A DNA stretch of 64,000 bases from Pandoraea oxalativorans (GTDB lineage Bacteria; Pseudomonadota; Gammaproteobacteria; Burkholderiales; Burkholderiaceae), in the NCBI RefSeq assembly GCF_000972785.3, contig NZ_CP011518.2, forward strand, positions 310,001 to 374,000, written 5' to 3'. Below the pieces are notes generated by a model that worked only from the letters and a program-made list of their open reading frames with translations, did no database searches and had not been told where the DNA came from. Both the position numbers and the translations under genes were made by a program. Positions 1-7,986 of the stretch are shown here, in pieces. The first letter of the stretch is position 1, and each line of letters opens with the position of its first letter.

Positions 1-593
1 CGCCCTCACCAGCACAGACACTGAACGGTAGCCAAGGGCGTGGACCCTGTATGTACAAGGCAAGTGGGTGAGTTGGTATTGCGGAAATTTTCAAGCTAGT
101 TGTCGCCTCCACGAATAAATTTCAGGCGGCCTTTCTCTCCTGACTACGGCGCTGTGCGGCGACGTCCTGGTGGTCGATGCGATCCGGGTTCAGGTGCACA
201 GCATCGACGCGCTGCCAGTTGCGCGTGCGGCCTTTCCAGCGCAGCGGGTGGCGTTGCCGGGCGGCCTCATAAAGCGCTGCTCGTCGATCCAAAATGGTCT
301 GGTCGAGATTGGCATGGCGCTGCGCCGGCGTCACGAACCGGATCGCGCTGTGACGGTGCTCTTCGTTATACCAGCGCACCAGCGCGCCCACCCAGGTGCG
401 TGCGGCGAGCAGGGTGTCAAATGCCCTCAGCGGGTAAGTCGGCCGGTACTTTAGGGTCTTGAACAACGATTCAGAATAAGGGTTGTCGTTGCTCACGCCC
501 GGGCGGCTGAGCGAGTGCATGACGCCCAGCGTCTGGAGGGTGGCGAGCATCGTCGCACCTTTCATCGGGCCGCCGTTGACGCCCTTCTAAAGG

Positions 594-1679
594 TCAAGAG
601 GTAAATTGGGTCTGCGCGATCTGGCGGTAACGTTGCCGGATGGCGTAGAAGACCTCTCGTGCGATATAGCGCTTGAGGCATCGAATCGCTTCAAGCTTTG
701 AGTGGCCCTCGCTGACGCGTTTGGCGACATAGGCTTTTGTGCGATCGTCGGTTCGCAATCGACCGATGGCGATAATGTGCAGGGCGCTGTTGGCCGCGCG
801 ATCTCCACCGCGATTCAGTCGATGTCGTGTCACCTTGCCAGAAGACGCCGGGACGGGACTCACTCCACAGAGGGCGGCGAAGCTGGCCTCTGACTGAAGC
901 CGGTCGCTGTTGTCGCCAGCGGTCAGTAGCAGTTGCGAAGCGGACTCATAGCCAATTGAATACCGGGAGACCAGATCGGGGGCGAGTTCATCGACCAGAG
1001 CCGCGATCATGACATCGAGGTCGGCGATCTCGTCGTGCAACTCGAGATACCGACGCCCCAGTGATTTTAATGCAATCCGGTTGGCAGAGATCAGGCTCCG
1101 ATAGTCAGACAGATCGGGACGCCACGCGGCCAATGTTCGAATAAGCTGCATCCGTGTCATCTTGCGCAGCGATTCGCGTAACTCGTCAGGCGCGCTGATG
1201 ATGGTACTGTGAATTAGTTGCAATGCAACGCGCCTCGCGGAGATGGCGGTCTTCCGGCAGACTTTCAGAACGCGCAGCGATTCAATCATGCCGTCGCGTG
1301 TCTTGGGCGTGACTGTACGCACACCAGCAAAGGCAGCATGCGCCGCGTTGCAAGCGTCCAGCGTGTCGTCCTTGCCGCGTTTGCGCCGGTCGCTCCTGTC
1401 GGGTGCCGTGACCTCAAGCACCGTTACGTGGGCCAGTTGAAGGTAGCGAAGCAAGCCCGCTCCGTAGGAGCCGGTGCATTCGACGCCAACCCGGGCAAGC
1501 TCTCCGAATGAGCGCATCCAGAGCAGCATCTGTTTGTAGCCATGCCGCGTGGTAGGGAAGCATTCACTGCCGAGCAGACGATCGTGTTCGTCAACGACAG
1601 CTGCAACATGCACGTCCTTATGGGTATCCACGCCGCCCACAACGTTGCGATATCCAGAAATAGCCGGTTCTTCTTTCAT
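594..1679 (-). CDS. IS110-family transposase
   Basis: 361 aa from the ATG at 1679 (MKEEPAISGYRNVVGGVDTH); an upstream in-frame ATG would give 395 aa, but the chosen start sits just before the conserved GGVDTHKDVHVAAVVD motif of the DEDD domain. The middle is alpha-helical. The C-terminal transposase_20 domain shows SRYSIGYESASQLLLTAG, then the serine region FAALCGVSPVPASSGK. It resembles the IS116/IS110/IS902 group. It looks intact, so this copy may be active. It is the youngest event in this part of the stack, since it lies inside element A, which lies inside another IS110. Confidence 0.85.
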   Translation of the reverse strand: MKEEPAISGYRNVVGGVDTHKDVHVAAVVDEHDRLLGSECFPTTRHGYKQMLLWMRSFGELARVGVECTGSYGAGLLRYLQLAHVTVLEVTAPDRSDRRKRGKDDTLDACNAAHAAFAGVRTVTPKTRDGMIESLRVLKVCRKTAISARRVALQLIHSTIISAPDELRESLRKMTRMQLIRTLAAWRPDLSDYRSLISANRIALKSLGRRYLELHDEIADLDVMIAALVDELAPDLVSRYSIGYESASQLLLTAGDNSDRLQSEASFAALCGVSPVPASSGKVTRHRLNRGGDRAANSALHIIAIGRLRTDDRTKAYVAKRVSEGHSKLEAIRCLKRYIAREVFYAIRQRYRQIAQTQFTS

Positions 1680-1968
1680 GAGCCTTGCTCCGGTTGCCGA
1701 TGAGATTGAGGCGATTTCACCGGCATCGAGTACCTGGACAAGACAGTAAAGCGACAGAGCGTCAGGCCCTTCTTGAGTCACACGTATCGACGAGGCGAAA
1801 CCTCGCCGCTCGGCGGTTCCGGACGATCGACAGGTCAGGGGAAAGACACTACGTCGATCGGAATGTGGGTCAGGTCGCCCGGAACGCTTTACGGCACCAA
1901 AAGTCGCCGGACAGCCCTCATTGAAAGCCGCGAGAAGCCCGGAAACATCTGATACCCGTATTCTTACT
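1680..1968 (-). ncRNA. Candidate IS110 bridge-RNA region
   Basis: Noncoding 289 bp between the left element end and the transposase start. In the IS110 group this region is transcribed into a structured guide RNA with one loop pairing to the target and one to the donor. I could not pick out the loops by eye; the assignment rests on position alone. Confidence 0.35.
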
Positions 1969-2588
1969 ATCCGAATGCAGAATCACCTGGTCGGGTGGTA
2001 TCGCTTCGCGCGCACACAGGTCCTTGAGCACTTCACTGGCCAGTGCGCTGCTTTCCTGCGCATAGACCTGCCAACCAACGATCTTTCGGCTGAACACGTC
2101 CAGAAACAGGTACAGATAAAAATACTGCCCGCGAACCGTGCTCGGCAGATAGGTGATGTCCCAGCTGTACAACTGGTTCGGCGCACGCGCGCACACCGCA
2201 CGGGGCTTGCTATGGGCCTGGGCCGGCCGTTCGCTGCGCCGGTGGGCGAGTTGCTTCTCGGCCTTCAGGACCCGGTAGAAAGTCGATTCCGAGGCAATAT
2301 AGCGTTGCTGATCTGCCAAGCGCGGCACGATCTGGCTGGGCGGCAGATGACCCAATTCGGCCGAGTTCGCCACCGCCAGAAGCTCGGCGCGCTCCTCGGC
2401 GCTAAGCTTATGGCGCGGCTCGTGGTGTCGTAATGTGCGCCGGTCCACTGCGTCAGGTTCGCCGCGCTGCCAGCGCTGAACGGTGCGGGCACTGAGCCCC
2501 AGAATGACGCACGCGCGTGCTTGGCGAGCCCCGGCCCGAGTCGCCTCGGTGATCAGACCAATCAATACTTTGCGCTGCTCAGACGACG

Positions 2589-3092
2589 TCATTCGGCCTC
2601 GTCCCCGAGCAGCGCACGGTACTTTTTTTGCAGCACCAGTAGCGCCGCAGCCTCAGCCAGCGCCTTCTCCTTGCGCTTCAACTCGCGCTGCAGTTCAACA
2701 TTGGCCTGCTTCAGAACCCGCACCTCTTGGGCGCTTTCGCGCCGGCTATCACCGTTTCTGCCCGCGGCACAGAACTGCGCTCGCCACTGCGCGAGATGAT
2801 GCGCAAACAAGCCGCGCTCCCGGCACCAGCCATGCAAGGCTTCGTCGACCAGACCATGGCTCTCCTGCAAGGCCATTAGCCGTTCCTCCAGCGACCAATC
2901 TTCCGGTCGTTTTGCGTGTGCAGAGCCCGAGCTCCGATTCGCGGCAGCGGCGCCTCTCATCCATTTCCTCAATGTCAGTACGTTCACGTTCAATTCGTCG
3001 GCCACCGCGCCAACCGTGCGGCTCCCACGCCGCAGGACCTTCGACAGCGCTTGCTCCTTGAACTCGACAGAATACGTTTGTTTCACTTTCAA
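2589..3092 (-). CDS. Element A orfA (helix-turn-helix subunit)
   Basis: 167 aa, intact and identical to the copy at 12136-12639. The N-terminus (MKVKQTYSVEFKEQALSKV) is a transposase_8/HTH type that binds element ends. The C-terminal third is a heptad-like coiled coil rich in E, K and L (LKQANVELQRELKRKEK), as in IS3 orfA multimerisation zippers. The stop overlaps the orfB start in ATGA, which suggests coupled translation rather than frameshifting. Its partner orfB is broken here, so the copy could only act with orfB from elsewhere, for example copy 3. Confidence 0.85.
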   Translation of the reverse strand: MKVKQTYSVEFKEQALSKVLRRGSRTVGAVADELNVNVLTLRKWMRGAAAANRSSGSAHAKRPEDWSLEERLMALQESHGLVDEALHGWCRERGLFAHHLAQWRAQFCAAGRNGDSRRESAQEVRVLKQANVELQRELKRKEKALAEAAALLVLQKKYRALLGDEAE

Positions 3093-3400
3093 CTTACACC
3101 TCTGACGCTACTTAATAAGGAAGTTCAGAGGCGACAACTAGTATGACGCCGGGGGATTGATTCCTCGATTAAGGATCAAATTGATGTTCTACCTCGGTAT
3201 TGATGTTGCCAAAGCCAAGCTGGATTGCTGCCTGCTGGACATGACAAACGGCAAGCGTAGTACGAAGGTTGTTGCCAATAGCCGCGCCGGCCTAACCGAT
3301 CTGTTGGGCTGGTTGGGCAAGAGACACACCGAGCCGAGCCACGTACATGTCGCGCTCGAAGGTACCGGCTGGAGTTGACCCTGTAAAACCGGACACACCA

Positions 3401-4288
3401 TCACACTAAGGTTGCTGAATCCATCGAGCGCCGGAACTCGCGAGGCGAGCGGTATTTCAGCGCGCTATGGGGGTGCTTCTCGTTGTAATGCTCAAATGCA
3501 ATGGCCAGATTGTGAGCAGCGGTTGCAGCATCCGGCTTCGGCATGAAGGCGACGTAGTCGCGCTTCATCGTTTTCACGAAGCTCTCGGCCATGCCGTTAC
3601 TTTGCGGACTGCACACGGGCGTGGTCAATGGCTTTAGTCCGATGTTCATCGCAAACCGGCGCGTATCGTCAGCCGTATAGCCCGAACCATTGTCGCTCAG
3701 CCACTCGATTTCGGACGGCGTATGCACCTCGTTGCCGAACCGATTTTCCACTGCGGCCAGCATCACGTCGCGCACAATGTCGCCGCTGTGGCCTGCTGTC
3801 GTCGCCGCCCAGCTCATCGCTTCTCGGTCGCAGCAATCCAGCGCAAACGTCACACGCAGCGGCTCGCCGTTGTCGCAGCGGAACTCGAAGCCGTCCGAGC
3901 ACCATCGCTGATTGCTGCGCGCGACGGCCACTTTGCCATCATGTCGACGGTGGGCTCGCGGCGCAATCGGTCGGCGCTGCGTCAGCAGCCCATGCGTTCG
4001 CATGATGCGATAAATGCGCTTGGCATTGAACGGCGCCAGTCCAACTGCAACGCGCTCGTTGCGCAACGTGCCCCAAACCCGCCGGTAGCCATAGCTGGGC
4101 AAATCGCCGACGACACGGCGGATTTCCTCGACTACAGTTTCGTCGTCGGTCGGCCTTGATTGCCGGCCATCGCGCCACGTCGCCGGACGCGACAGTCGTG
4201 CCGATACGTTCGAGCGCGACACGCCGAGAACTTCACAGACCAGTTTCACTGGCCGTCCTCCGGCAGCAAGGGCGAGTGCGCTATCCAT
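3401..4288 (-). CDS. Element B orfB, DDE transposase
   Basis: 295 aa, complete. The HTH_21-like N-terminal region ([15 protein letters not shown]) precedes an rve integrase core: SDGFEFRCD carries the first aspartate, [14 protein letters not shown] the second, and [20 protein letters not shown] the glutamate. The C-terminus [19 protein letters not shown] is typical of IS2/IS3 transposases. It is expressed mainly as a fusion with orfA through the A7 frameshift site. The twin at 27004-27891 is nearly identical, so copying was recent. Confidence 0.9.
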   Translation of the reverse strand: MDSALALAAGGRPVKLVCEVLGVSRSNVSARLSRPATWRDGRQSRPTDDETVVEEIRRVVGDLPSYGYRRVWGTLRNERVAVGLAPFNAKRIYRIMRTHGLLTQRRPIAPRAHRRHDGKVAVARSNQRWCSDGFEFRCDNGEPLRVTFALDCCDREAMSWAATTAGHSGDIVRDVMLAAVENRFGNEVHTPSEIEWLSDNGSGYTADDTRRFAMNIGLKPLTTPVCSPQSNGMAESFVKTMKRDYVAFMPKPDAATAAHNLAIAFEHYNEKHPHSALKYRSPREFRRSMDSATLV

Positions 4289-4641
4289 TTTTTTGCTCGG
4301 CTGTATTCAACTGCTTCCCGGAGAATCTCGTTCTCCATTGTTTTTTTGCCGAGCATCCGTTGCAGCTCGCGAATCTGCTTGAGCGCATCAGCCAACTCCG
4401 ATGCCGGAACCACTTCTTCGCCAGCCTTGACCGCTGACAGGCTACCGTCCTGGTACAGCTTGCGCCAGTGGAATAGCTGGTTCGGGTTCACGCCGTAATG
4501 GCGCGCGACCATTGAAACCGATTTTCCCGGTTCGAAACTCTCGCGAACCATCGACAGTTTCTGCTCCGCCGTCCAGCGACGCCGGCGCTCTGGGCCCGTC
4601 AACACTTCCATCACTTCCTGCTTGGTGTTAGTCAAAAACAC
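4246..4641 (-). CDS. Element B orfA
   Basis: 131 aa. HTH transposase_8 domain near residues 15-70 ([21 protein letters not shown], then [21 protein letters not shown]), followed by a leucine-zipper stretch ([19 protein letters not shown]). It overlaps orfB by 43 nt in another frame. An A7 run at the overlap (orfA reads GCA AAA AAA TGG) is the likely site of programmed -1 frameshifting that makes the OrfAB transposase. The binding role on element ends is known for the family. Confidence 0.88.
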   Translation of the reverse strand: MFLTNTKQEVMEVLTGPERRRRWTAEQKLSMVRESFEPGKSVSMVARHYGVNPNQLFHWRKLYQDGSLSAVKAGEEVVPASELADALKQIRELQRMLGKKTMENEILREAVEYSRAKKWIAHSPLLPEDGQ

Positions 4642-5110
4642 AGTCTTATGCCTACCCGTTATTGTAAGTGGGTCGCTGTGTCCGGTGTTTCATGGGGCCG
4701 CTCCACCGGCGTCTATCACGAGATGGCCGCGTGTGGCCTGCACGATGCCGGGCTCTCCGTGTCTGTCGTTAATCCTGCGCAGGTGCGTGCTTTTGCGACG
4801 GGAATGGGCGTGCGCACGAAGAACGACATGGTAGACAGCCACGTGTTAGCGCGCTTTGCGATGCACGCACAGCCAATGCGCTGGAGTCCTCCAGCGCCCG
4901 AGGCTCGCATACTTCAAGCACTGATGGCGCGCCGTGAAGCGCTTGCACAAGATCTTCAGCGTGAGCGCAACCGGCATGAGAAAGCGGAAATCACGGCTCC
5001 AACGGCGCTAGTCCTGCATTCGATTCTCGAGACGATCGAGTTTTTGGAGCGCCATTTAGCCAGCCTGCAACGCGAGATCGATGATCACATTGCTGCCCAT
5101 CCGGGCCTTA

Positions 5111-6446
5111 GCAGGCTGTTGAAATACCCCTCGCCGATGTGCGGCGGGGCCTTCGGATGTGGCGATGTGTCGGTTCGGTTCTTGACGATTTAATGCTGCG
5201 CGTCCCTAATTCGAGTGAACCCAATGCCATCGTCTCGCCAATTTGCGCCCCTATGCCGCCTTCGCAGCGAGCGTACGCATGCGAGTCAGGTTATAGGCCG
5301 CCTGCGTCAACACAAAGAGCTGTTCGATTCGCTCGCGGCCGCGATACATCGCTTGCCGAATTCGGCCTACCGTCTTGCCCCAGCCAAAGACCTGCTCGAT
5401 GCACTTGCGCTTGCGCTGACTGATGGCGTAACCGGGCCAACGCGTTGTGCGCCCGTCGATTGCCGAGCCGCCGGCTCGGCCGTCGTTTTGCGCCACATGC
5501 GGCGTGACACGATTTTCGCGGCACGACGCCACAAAGCCTGCCGTGTCGTAGTTCTTGTCAGCGCCAACGGTGATGGGGCTGTCGGCAAGAAACGCCGCAT
5601 CGGCGAGCATATGGGTCGCAGCGTCGCGCTCGGCCGTGCCGCTCGCCTGCGTGACCTGGGCGTTGACAACCAGGCCATGCCGGTTATCGGTCAGCACATG
5701 CCCCAAATAGCAAAGCACCGCGCCGGTGCCGCGACTCTTGCGAAACAAGCGCGCCTCGCTGTCCGTGCTCGATTCATGCGTCTCGTTGCTGCGTTTCTCG
5801 CCGTGCCAGTTCTCGCGCTGGCGACTGCCGCCCTCAGGCGGTGTGTCGTCGTCTGATTTGTCTTTGCGCACGAAGCTCTTGTGTCCCGCCCAAGCCTGAA
5901 TCAGCGTGCCGTCCACGCTGAAATGCTCGCCCGAGAGGTGGCCACGCGCGTGCGCAGTCTCAACCGTTTCGTTAAACAAACTGACGATGACGTCGTGAAC
6001 CAGCAAGCGCTCGCGGTTCTTACTGAACGTCGAGTGGTCCCACACGGCATCGTCCATCGCCAAGCCGACGAACCAGCGGAACAGCATGTTGTAGGAGATT
6101 TGCTCCATCAGCATGCGTTCGCTGCGAATTGAATACAGCACTTGCAGCAACAGCGCACGAATGAGCTTCTCAGGTGCGATGCTTGGCCGGCCGCCTTTCG
6201 CGTCGCTCTCGTACATGCGCCTAAACACGGGGTCCATGCGCTTGAGCGCGTCGTTCAGCCAGTTCCGAATCGGCCGCAACGGGTGGTTCGCTGGCACAAA
6301 GTTATCCAGCGTCGTCACTGTGAACATCGACTCGGTGTAGCTGTCCGCTCCGCGCATCGTTTCTGTCTCGGTGTTGTTCGGTTCTTCGTTTCAACGTTTA
6401 CCCCTCCCGGCTGGATGACACGTGCGGGAGGTATTTCAACAGCCTG
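5111..6446 (-). mobile_element. IS5-family element in the IS110 gene
   Basis: Inverted repeats CAGGCTGTTGAAATACC and its complement at the ends, with TTA on both sides (5108-5110 and 6447-6449). A 3-bp T-A-type target repeat fits the IS5 family. Removing it restores the IS110 frame (GLKANLMLLQ). Confidence 0.9.
5251..6357 (-). CDS. IS5-family transposase
   Basis: 368 aa, complete. The N-terminal DUF772 domain (MFTVTTLDNFVPANHPLRP, then ISYNMLFRWFVGLAMDD) is followed by a DDE_Tnp_1 core: EHFSVDGTLIQAW carries the first aspartate, VGADKNYDTAGF the second and RKCIEQVFGWGKTVGRIRQ the glutamate. This order is that of long IS5-family transposases from Burkholderia and Pseudomonas. A single ORF without a frameshift. 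Nothing suggests loss of activity. Confidence 0.92.
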   Translation of the reverse strand: MRGADSYTESMFTVTTLDNFVPANHPLRPIRNWLNDALKRMDPVFRRMYESDAKGGRPSIAPEKLIRALLLQVLYSIRSERMLMEQISYNMLFRWFVGLAMDDAVWDHSTFSKNRERLLVHDVIVSLFNETVETAHARGHLSGEHFSVDGTLIQAWAGHKSFVRKDKSDDDTPPEGGSRQRENWHGEKRSNETHESSTDSEARLFRKSRGTGAVLCYLGHVLTDNRHGLVVNAQVTQASGTAERDAATHMLADAAFLADSPITVGADKNYDTAGFVASCRENRVTPHVAQNDGRAGGSAIDGRTTRWPGYAISQRKRKCIEQVFGWGKTVGRIRQAMYRGRERIEQLFVLTQAAYNLTRMRTLAAKAA

Positions 6447-6883
6447 TTAAAGCAAACTTGATGCTGCTGCAAAGTATCCCGGCAGTTGGCCCTCAGGTAG
6501 GCCGCACGCTGCTTGCCATCATGCACGCGCGCCACTTCGATTCTGCAGAACAACTTGCGGCGTATCTCGGCCTGGTGCCGGTGCAGAGGCAGTCGGGATC
6601 GTCGATCCAGGGCCCTTCACGTTTATCGAAGGCCGGGCCGCCCAAGGTACGGGCAACTCTCTACATGGCGGCCGTCGTCGCTAAACGCTATAACCCCCAC
6701 ATCAAGGCATTGTGTGAACGCTTGGCAGCGCGTGGCAAATCCACCATGTCTATACTCGGCGCTGCAATGCGTAAGCTTGTGCATCTGTGTTTCGGCGTTC
6801 TGAAGACACGACAGCCTTATCGGGCGAACTACGTCGCAATCGCTTGACGGGCAAGACGGTATCTCCACAAAATCCGGGGCGGT

Positions 6884-7132
6884 TCAGATGTCGATATCTT
6901 CGGAAAAGCGAGAGATCAGGCGGTGAGCCTTAGCCAACGACGTACCGCCCTTGAAAAGTAGGCGGTGACCGTCAGTGTTTATGCCGTTGAACAGGGCGTC
7001 GAGCGTCCAGCAGACCCAGAAGTCCTTCTCCACATACTGATCGCTCGTGCCGAGCGCGAGGGCGCGGGTCTGAAACAAGTTACGGCGATCTTCGGGCGGT
7101 GCGGTAATGATCTGGCTGTAATACGGATTCAC
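6884..7132 (-). pseudogene. AbiEii-type nucleotidyltransferase toxin, 3' part lost
   Basis: 82 residues remain. A GTG at 7132 overlaps the antitoxin stop as GTGA, a coupled start; an upstream in-frame ATG at 7228 would overlap by 100 nt and is less likely. The remnant shows VEKDFWVCWTLDALF and FKGGTSLAKAHRLISRFSEDIDI, the G-G-T-S and D-x-D elements of the DUF1814/AbiEii nucleotidyltransferase fold. The protein stops right after D-I-D-I, where the IS110 end begins, so about 200 C-terminal residues with the rest of the active site are missing. Type IV toxins of this kind nucleotidylate RNA, in part tRNA acceptor ends. This one should be inactive. Confidence 0.85.
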
Positions 7133-7812
7133 GTGGCGCTCGAAGGAGAATGTGGGTTTTCTTGTGGATGCATCTGCCGCTCGCGAAATGACGTCGAGAG
7201 GTATGGTGCGAGTAGCTTCTGCATCCAACCGGGAAGGGTGTGAAAGCCATCCACCAGGTCGTGCGCGATTTCTTGGCCGTGCGTCGGATCCGTCAGAATC
7301 GAGCGAATGCGGTTGTCGATTCCCCAGGATTCGTGCGGGACGGTATCACGGAGCCAGCGAAGCGCTTGCACGAGCCGCATTGCCGGACGACCAGCCCAGT
7401 AGAGTCGGCTCGGCGCGGCTTGCTTGAACTGAATGGTCAGATTGCCGAGCTGGATGTTGCGCCGGCGGACGTCGGTATAGACCACGACCTTGGCCGGCAC
7501 CACATTGGTGAAGCCAAGGTCATTGGCAGCCGTCAGACCATCGACAAGAATGCGCAGCTGGTCGCGGCGCGCGATCGCATCGACTATCTCCCGATAATCT
7601 GGAACGGTCGGCTTTGCGGTCAGAGAGTTCAGGCGGGGCCGGTCATACAGTCCACGATCAATCCGGCGTAGCGTGCCGTCGCTGCTCAAGCGTTGCAACG
7701 TCTTGTCGACGGCGTCCCGCTTACCCAGACGAGCGAAGTCGGCCGGGGTCCACACGTGGGACGACGAGGCCAGATTGATCGCGGCGAGGATATTGGATTT
7801 CAGATCGGACAT
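7129..7812 (-). CDS. AbiEi-type antitoxin (DUF6088 family)
   Basis: 227 aa from ATG 7812 (MSDLKSNILAAINLAS). The N-terminal winged helix (WTPADFARLGKRDAVDKTLQRLSSDGTLRRIDRGLYDRPR) is the DNA-binding part of AbiEi-like antitoxins. The C-terminal part (LYWAGRPAMRLVQALRWLRDT) matches the DUF6088 domain. It is the first gene of a two-gene operon with the truncated toxin, coupled by GTGA. It probably represses its own promoter through the TCGGACA boxes upstream (7846-7893). It is intact although its toxin is gone. Antitoxins of this type act in trans on the toxin without forming a tight complex. Confidence 0.85.
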   Translation of the reverse strand: MSDLKSNILAAINLASSSHVWTPADFARLGKRDAVDKTLQRLSSDGTLRRIDRGLYDRPRLNSLTAKPTVPDYREIVDAIARRDQLRILVDGLTAANDLGFTNVVPAKVVVYTDVRRRNIQLGNLTIQFKQAAPSRLYWAGRPAMRLVQALRWLRDTVPHESWGIDNRIRSILTDPTHGQEIAHDLVDGFHTLPGWMQKLLAPYLSTSFRERQMHPQENPHSPSSAT

Positions 7813-7845
7813 TGCATGCTCCTGTCTGATATTTATATACACTTT

Positions 7846-7893
7846 TCGGACATTTTGCAAATTTGTCCGAGAAATGTCGTAATAATTCGGACA
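7846..7893 (-). promoter_or_regulatory. Triple TCGGACA operator of the AbiE pair
   Basis: TCGGACA at 7846-7852, its inverse TGTCCGA at 7864-7870, and TCGGACA again at 7887-7893, all within AT-rich DNA 34-81 bp upstream of the antitoxin start. AbiEi proteins are known to bind inverted repeats and repress their own operon; the third box is extra. Confidence 0.6.
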
Positions 7894-7986
7894 ATTTGGC
7901 GGGCAACGCGGGAAGATCGGGCGCACTCACGAATAGACTGCATCAGTCCCCGCGCGTCGCCATTTCGTTGAGGCGCATAGCTTTGA

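Larger units (their letters stand above)
578..1968 (-). mobile_element. IS110-family element inserted in element A orfB
   Basis: A 1391-bp insert relative to the intact A copy; the break is between GTT and ATCC on the + strand. No target duplication is visible, as expected for IS110. The transposase occupies 594-1679. The 289 bp upstream of it (1680-1968) are noncoding and are the expected place for the IS110 bridge RNA. Confidence 0.8.
122..2592 (-). pseudogene. Element A orfB transposase, interrupted by IS110
   Basis: Complement of 122-577 joined to 1969-2592 gives exactly 1080 nt, identical in plan to the intact copy at 12636-13715. The break falls in the codons after the second catalytic aspartate (HSD), so the DDE site is split. 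The 5' part carries the N-terminal helix-turn-helix and the first two catalytic aspartates. The 3' part carries DNPYSESLFKTLKY, with the glutamate, and the basic C-terminal tail. It is non-functional because of the IS110. It overlaps orfA by 4 nt at its start. Confidence 0.85.
81..3155 (-). mobile_element. Element A copy 1 (IS3-type, two ORFs), carrying an IS110
   Basis: The core is bounded by TAGTTGTCGCCTC at 97-109 and its inverse ending at 3140. The outer flanks GCGGAAATTTTCAAGC and TGACGCCGGGGG recur at all three A copies, so they are taken as part of the element. An IS110 (578-1968) sits inside orfB. Without it the core is 1653 bp, the same as copy 3. ATT flanks both ends (78-80 and 3156-3158), a possible 3-bp target duplication. 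Confidence 0.75.
3370..4705 (-). mobile_element. Element B copy 1 (IS3 family, IS2 group)
   Basis: 1336 bp with imperfect inverted repeats starting TGGAG and sharing ACCGGACACA further in. It is flanked by CCGGC at 3365-3369 and 4706-4710, a 5-bp duplication typical of the IS2 group. Element B copy 2 (26587-27922) differs by only a few bases. It is inserted in the IS110 gene. Confidence 0.92.
3184..6847 (+). pseudogene. IS110 transposase, split by two insertions
   Basis: Removing element B and the IS5, with one copy of each target duplication (3184-3369 + 4711-5110 + 6450-6847), restores an open frame of 984 nt, 327 aa, the usual IS110 length. The N-terminal RuvC-like DEDD part starts MFYLGIDVAKAKLD. 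Across the B junction the protein reads ALEGTGVYHEMAA without a break. The C-terminal transposase_20 part has IPAVGPQVGRTLLA and the serine-bearing region AAYLGLVPVQRQSG. The enzyme is a DNA recombinase that joins element ends to target. Each insertion destroys it, so this copy is dead, but there is no sign of other decay. Confidence 0.85.
1..6883 (+). mobile_element. IS110-family element interrupted by three IS insertions
   Basis: Host element of a nested stack. Its coding parts are 3184-3369, 4711-5110 and 6450-6847. Element A sits at 81-3155 with a possible 3-bp ATT duplication, element B at 3370-4705 with CCGGC on both sides, and an IS5 at about 5111-6446 with TTA on both sides. Positions 1-80 would then be the IS110 5' noncoding end, where this family encodes its guide (bridge) RNA; that part is inference. 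The right end, near 6883, cuts an AbiEii toxin gene. The left end lies before the window. Confidence 0.7.

Noticed and set aside
7846..7893. CRISPR-like short repeats
   Set aside because: Only three 7-bp boxes in alternating orientation; an operator fits better. No CRISPR array was found in the window.
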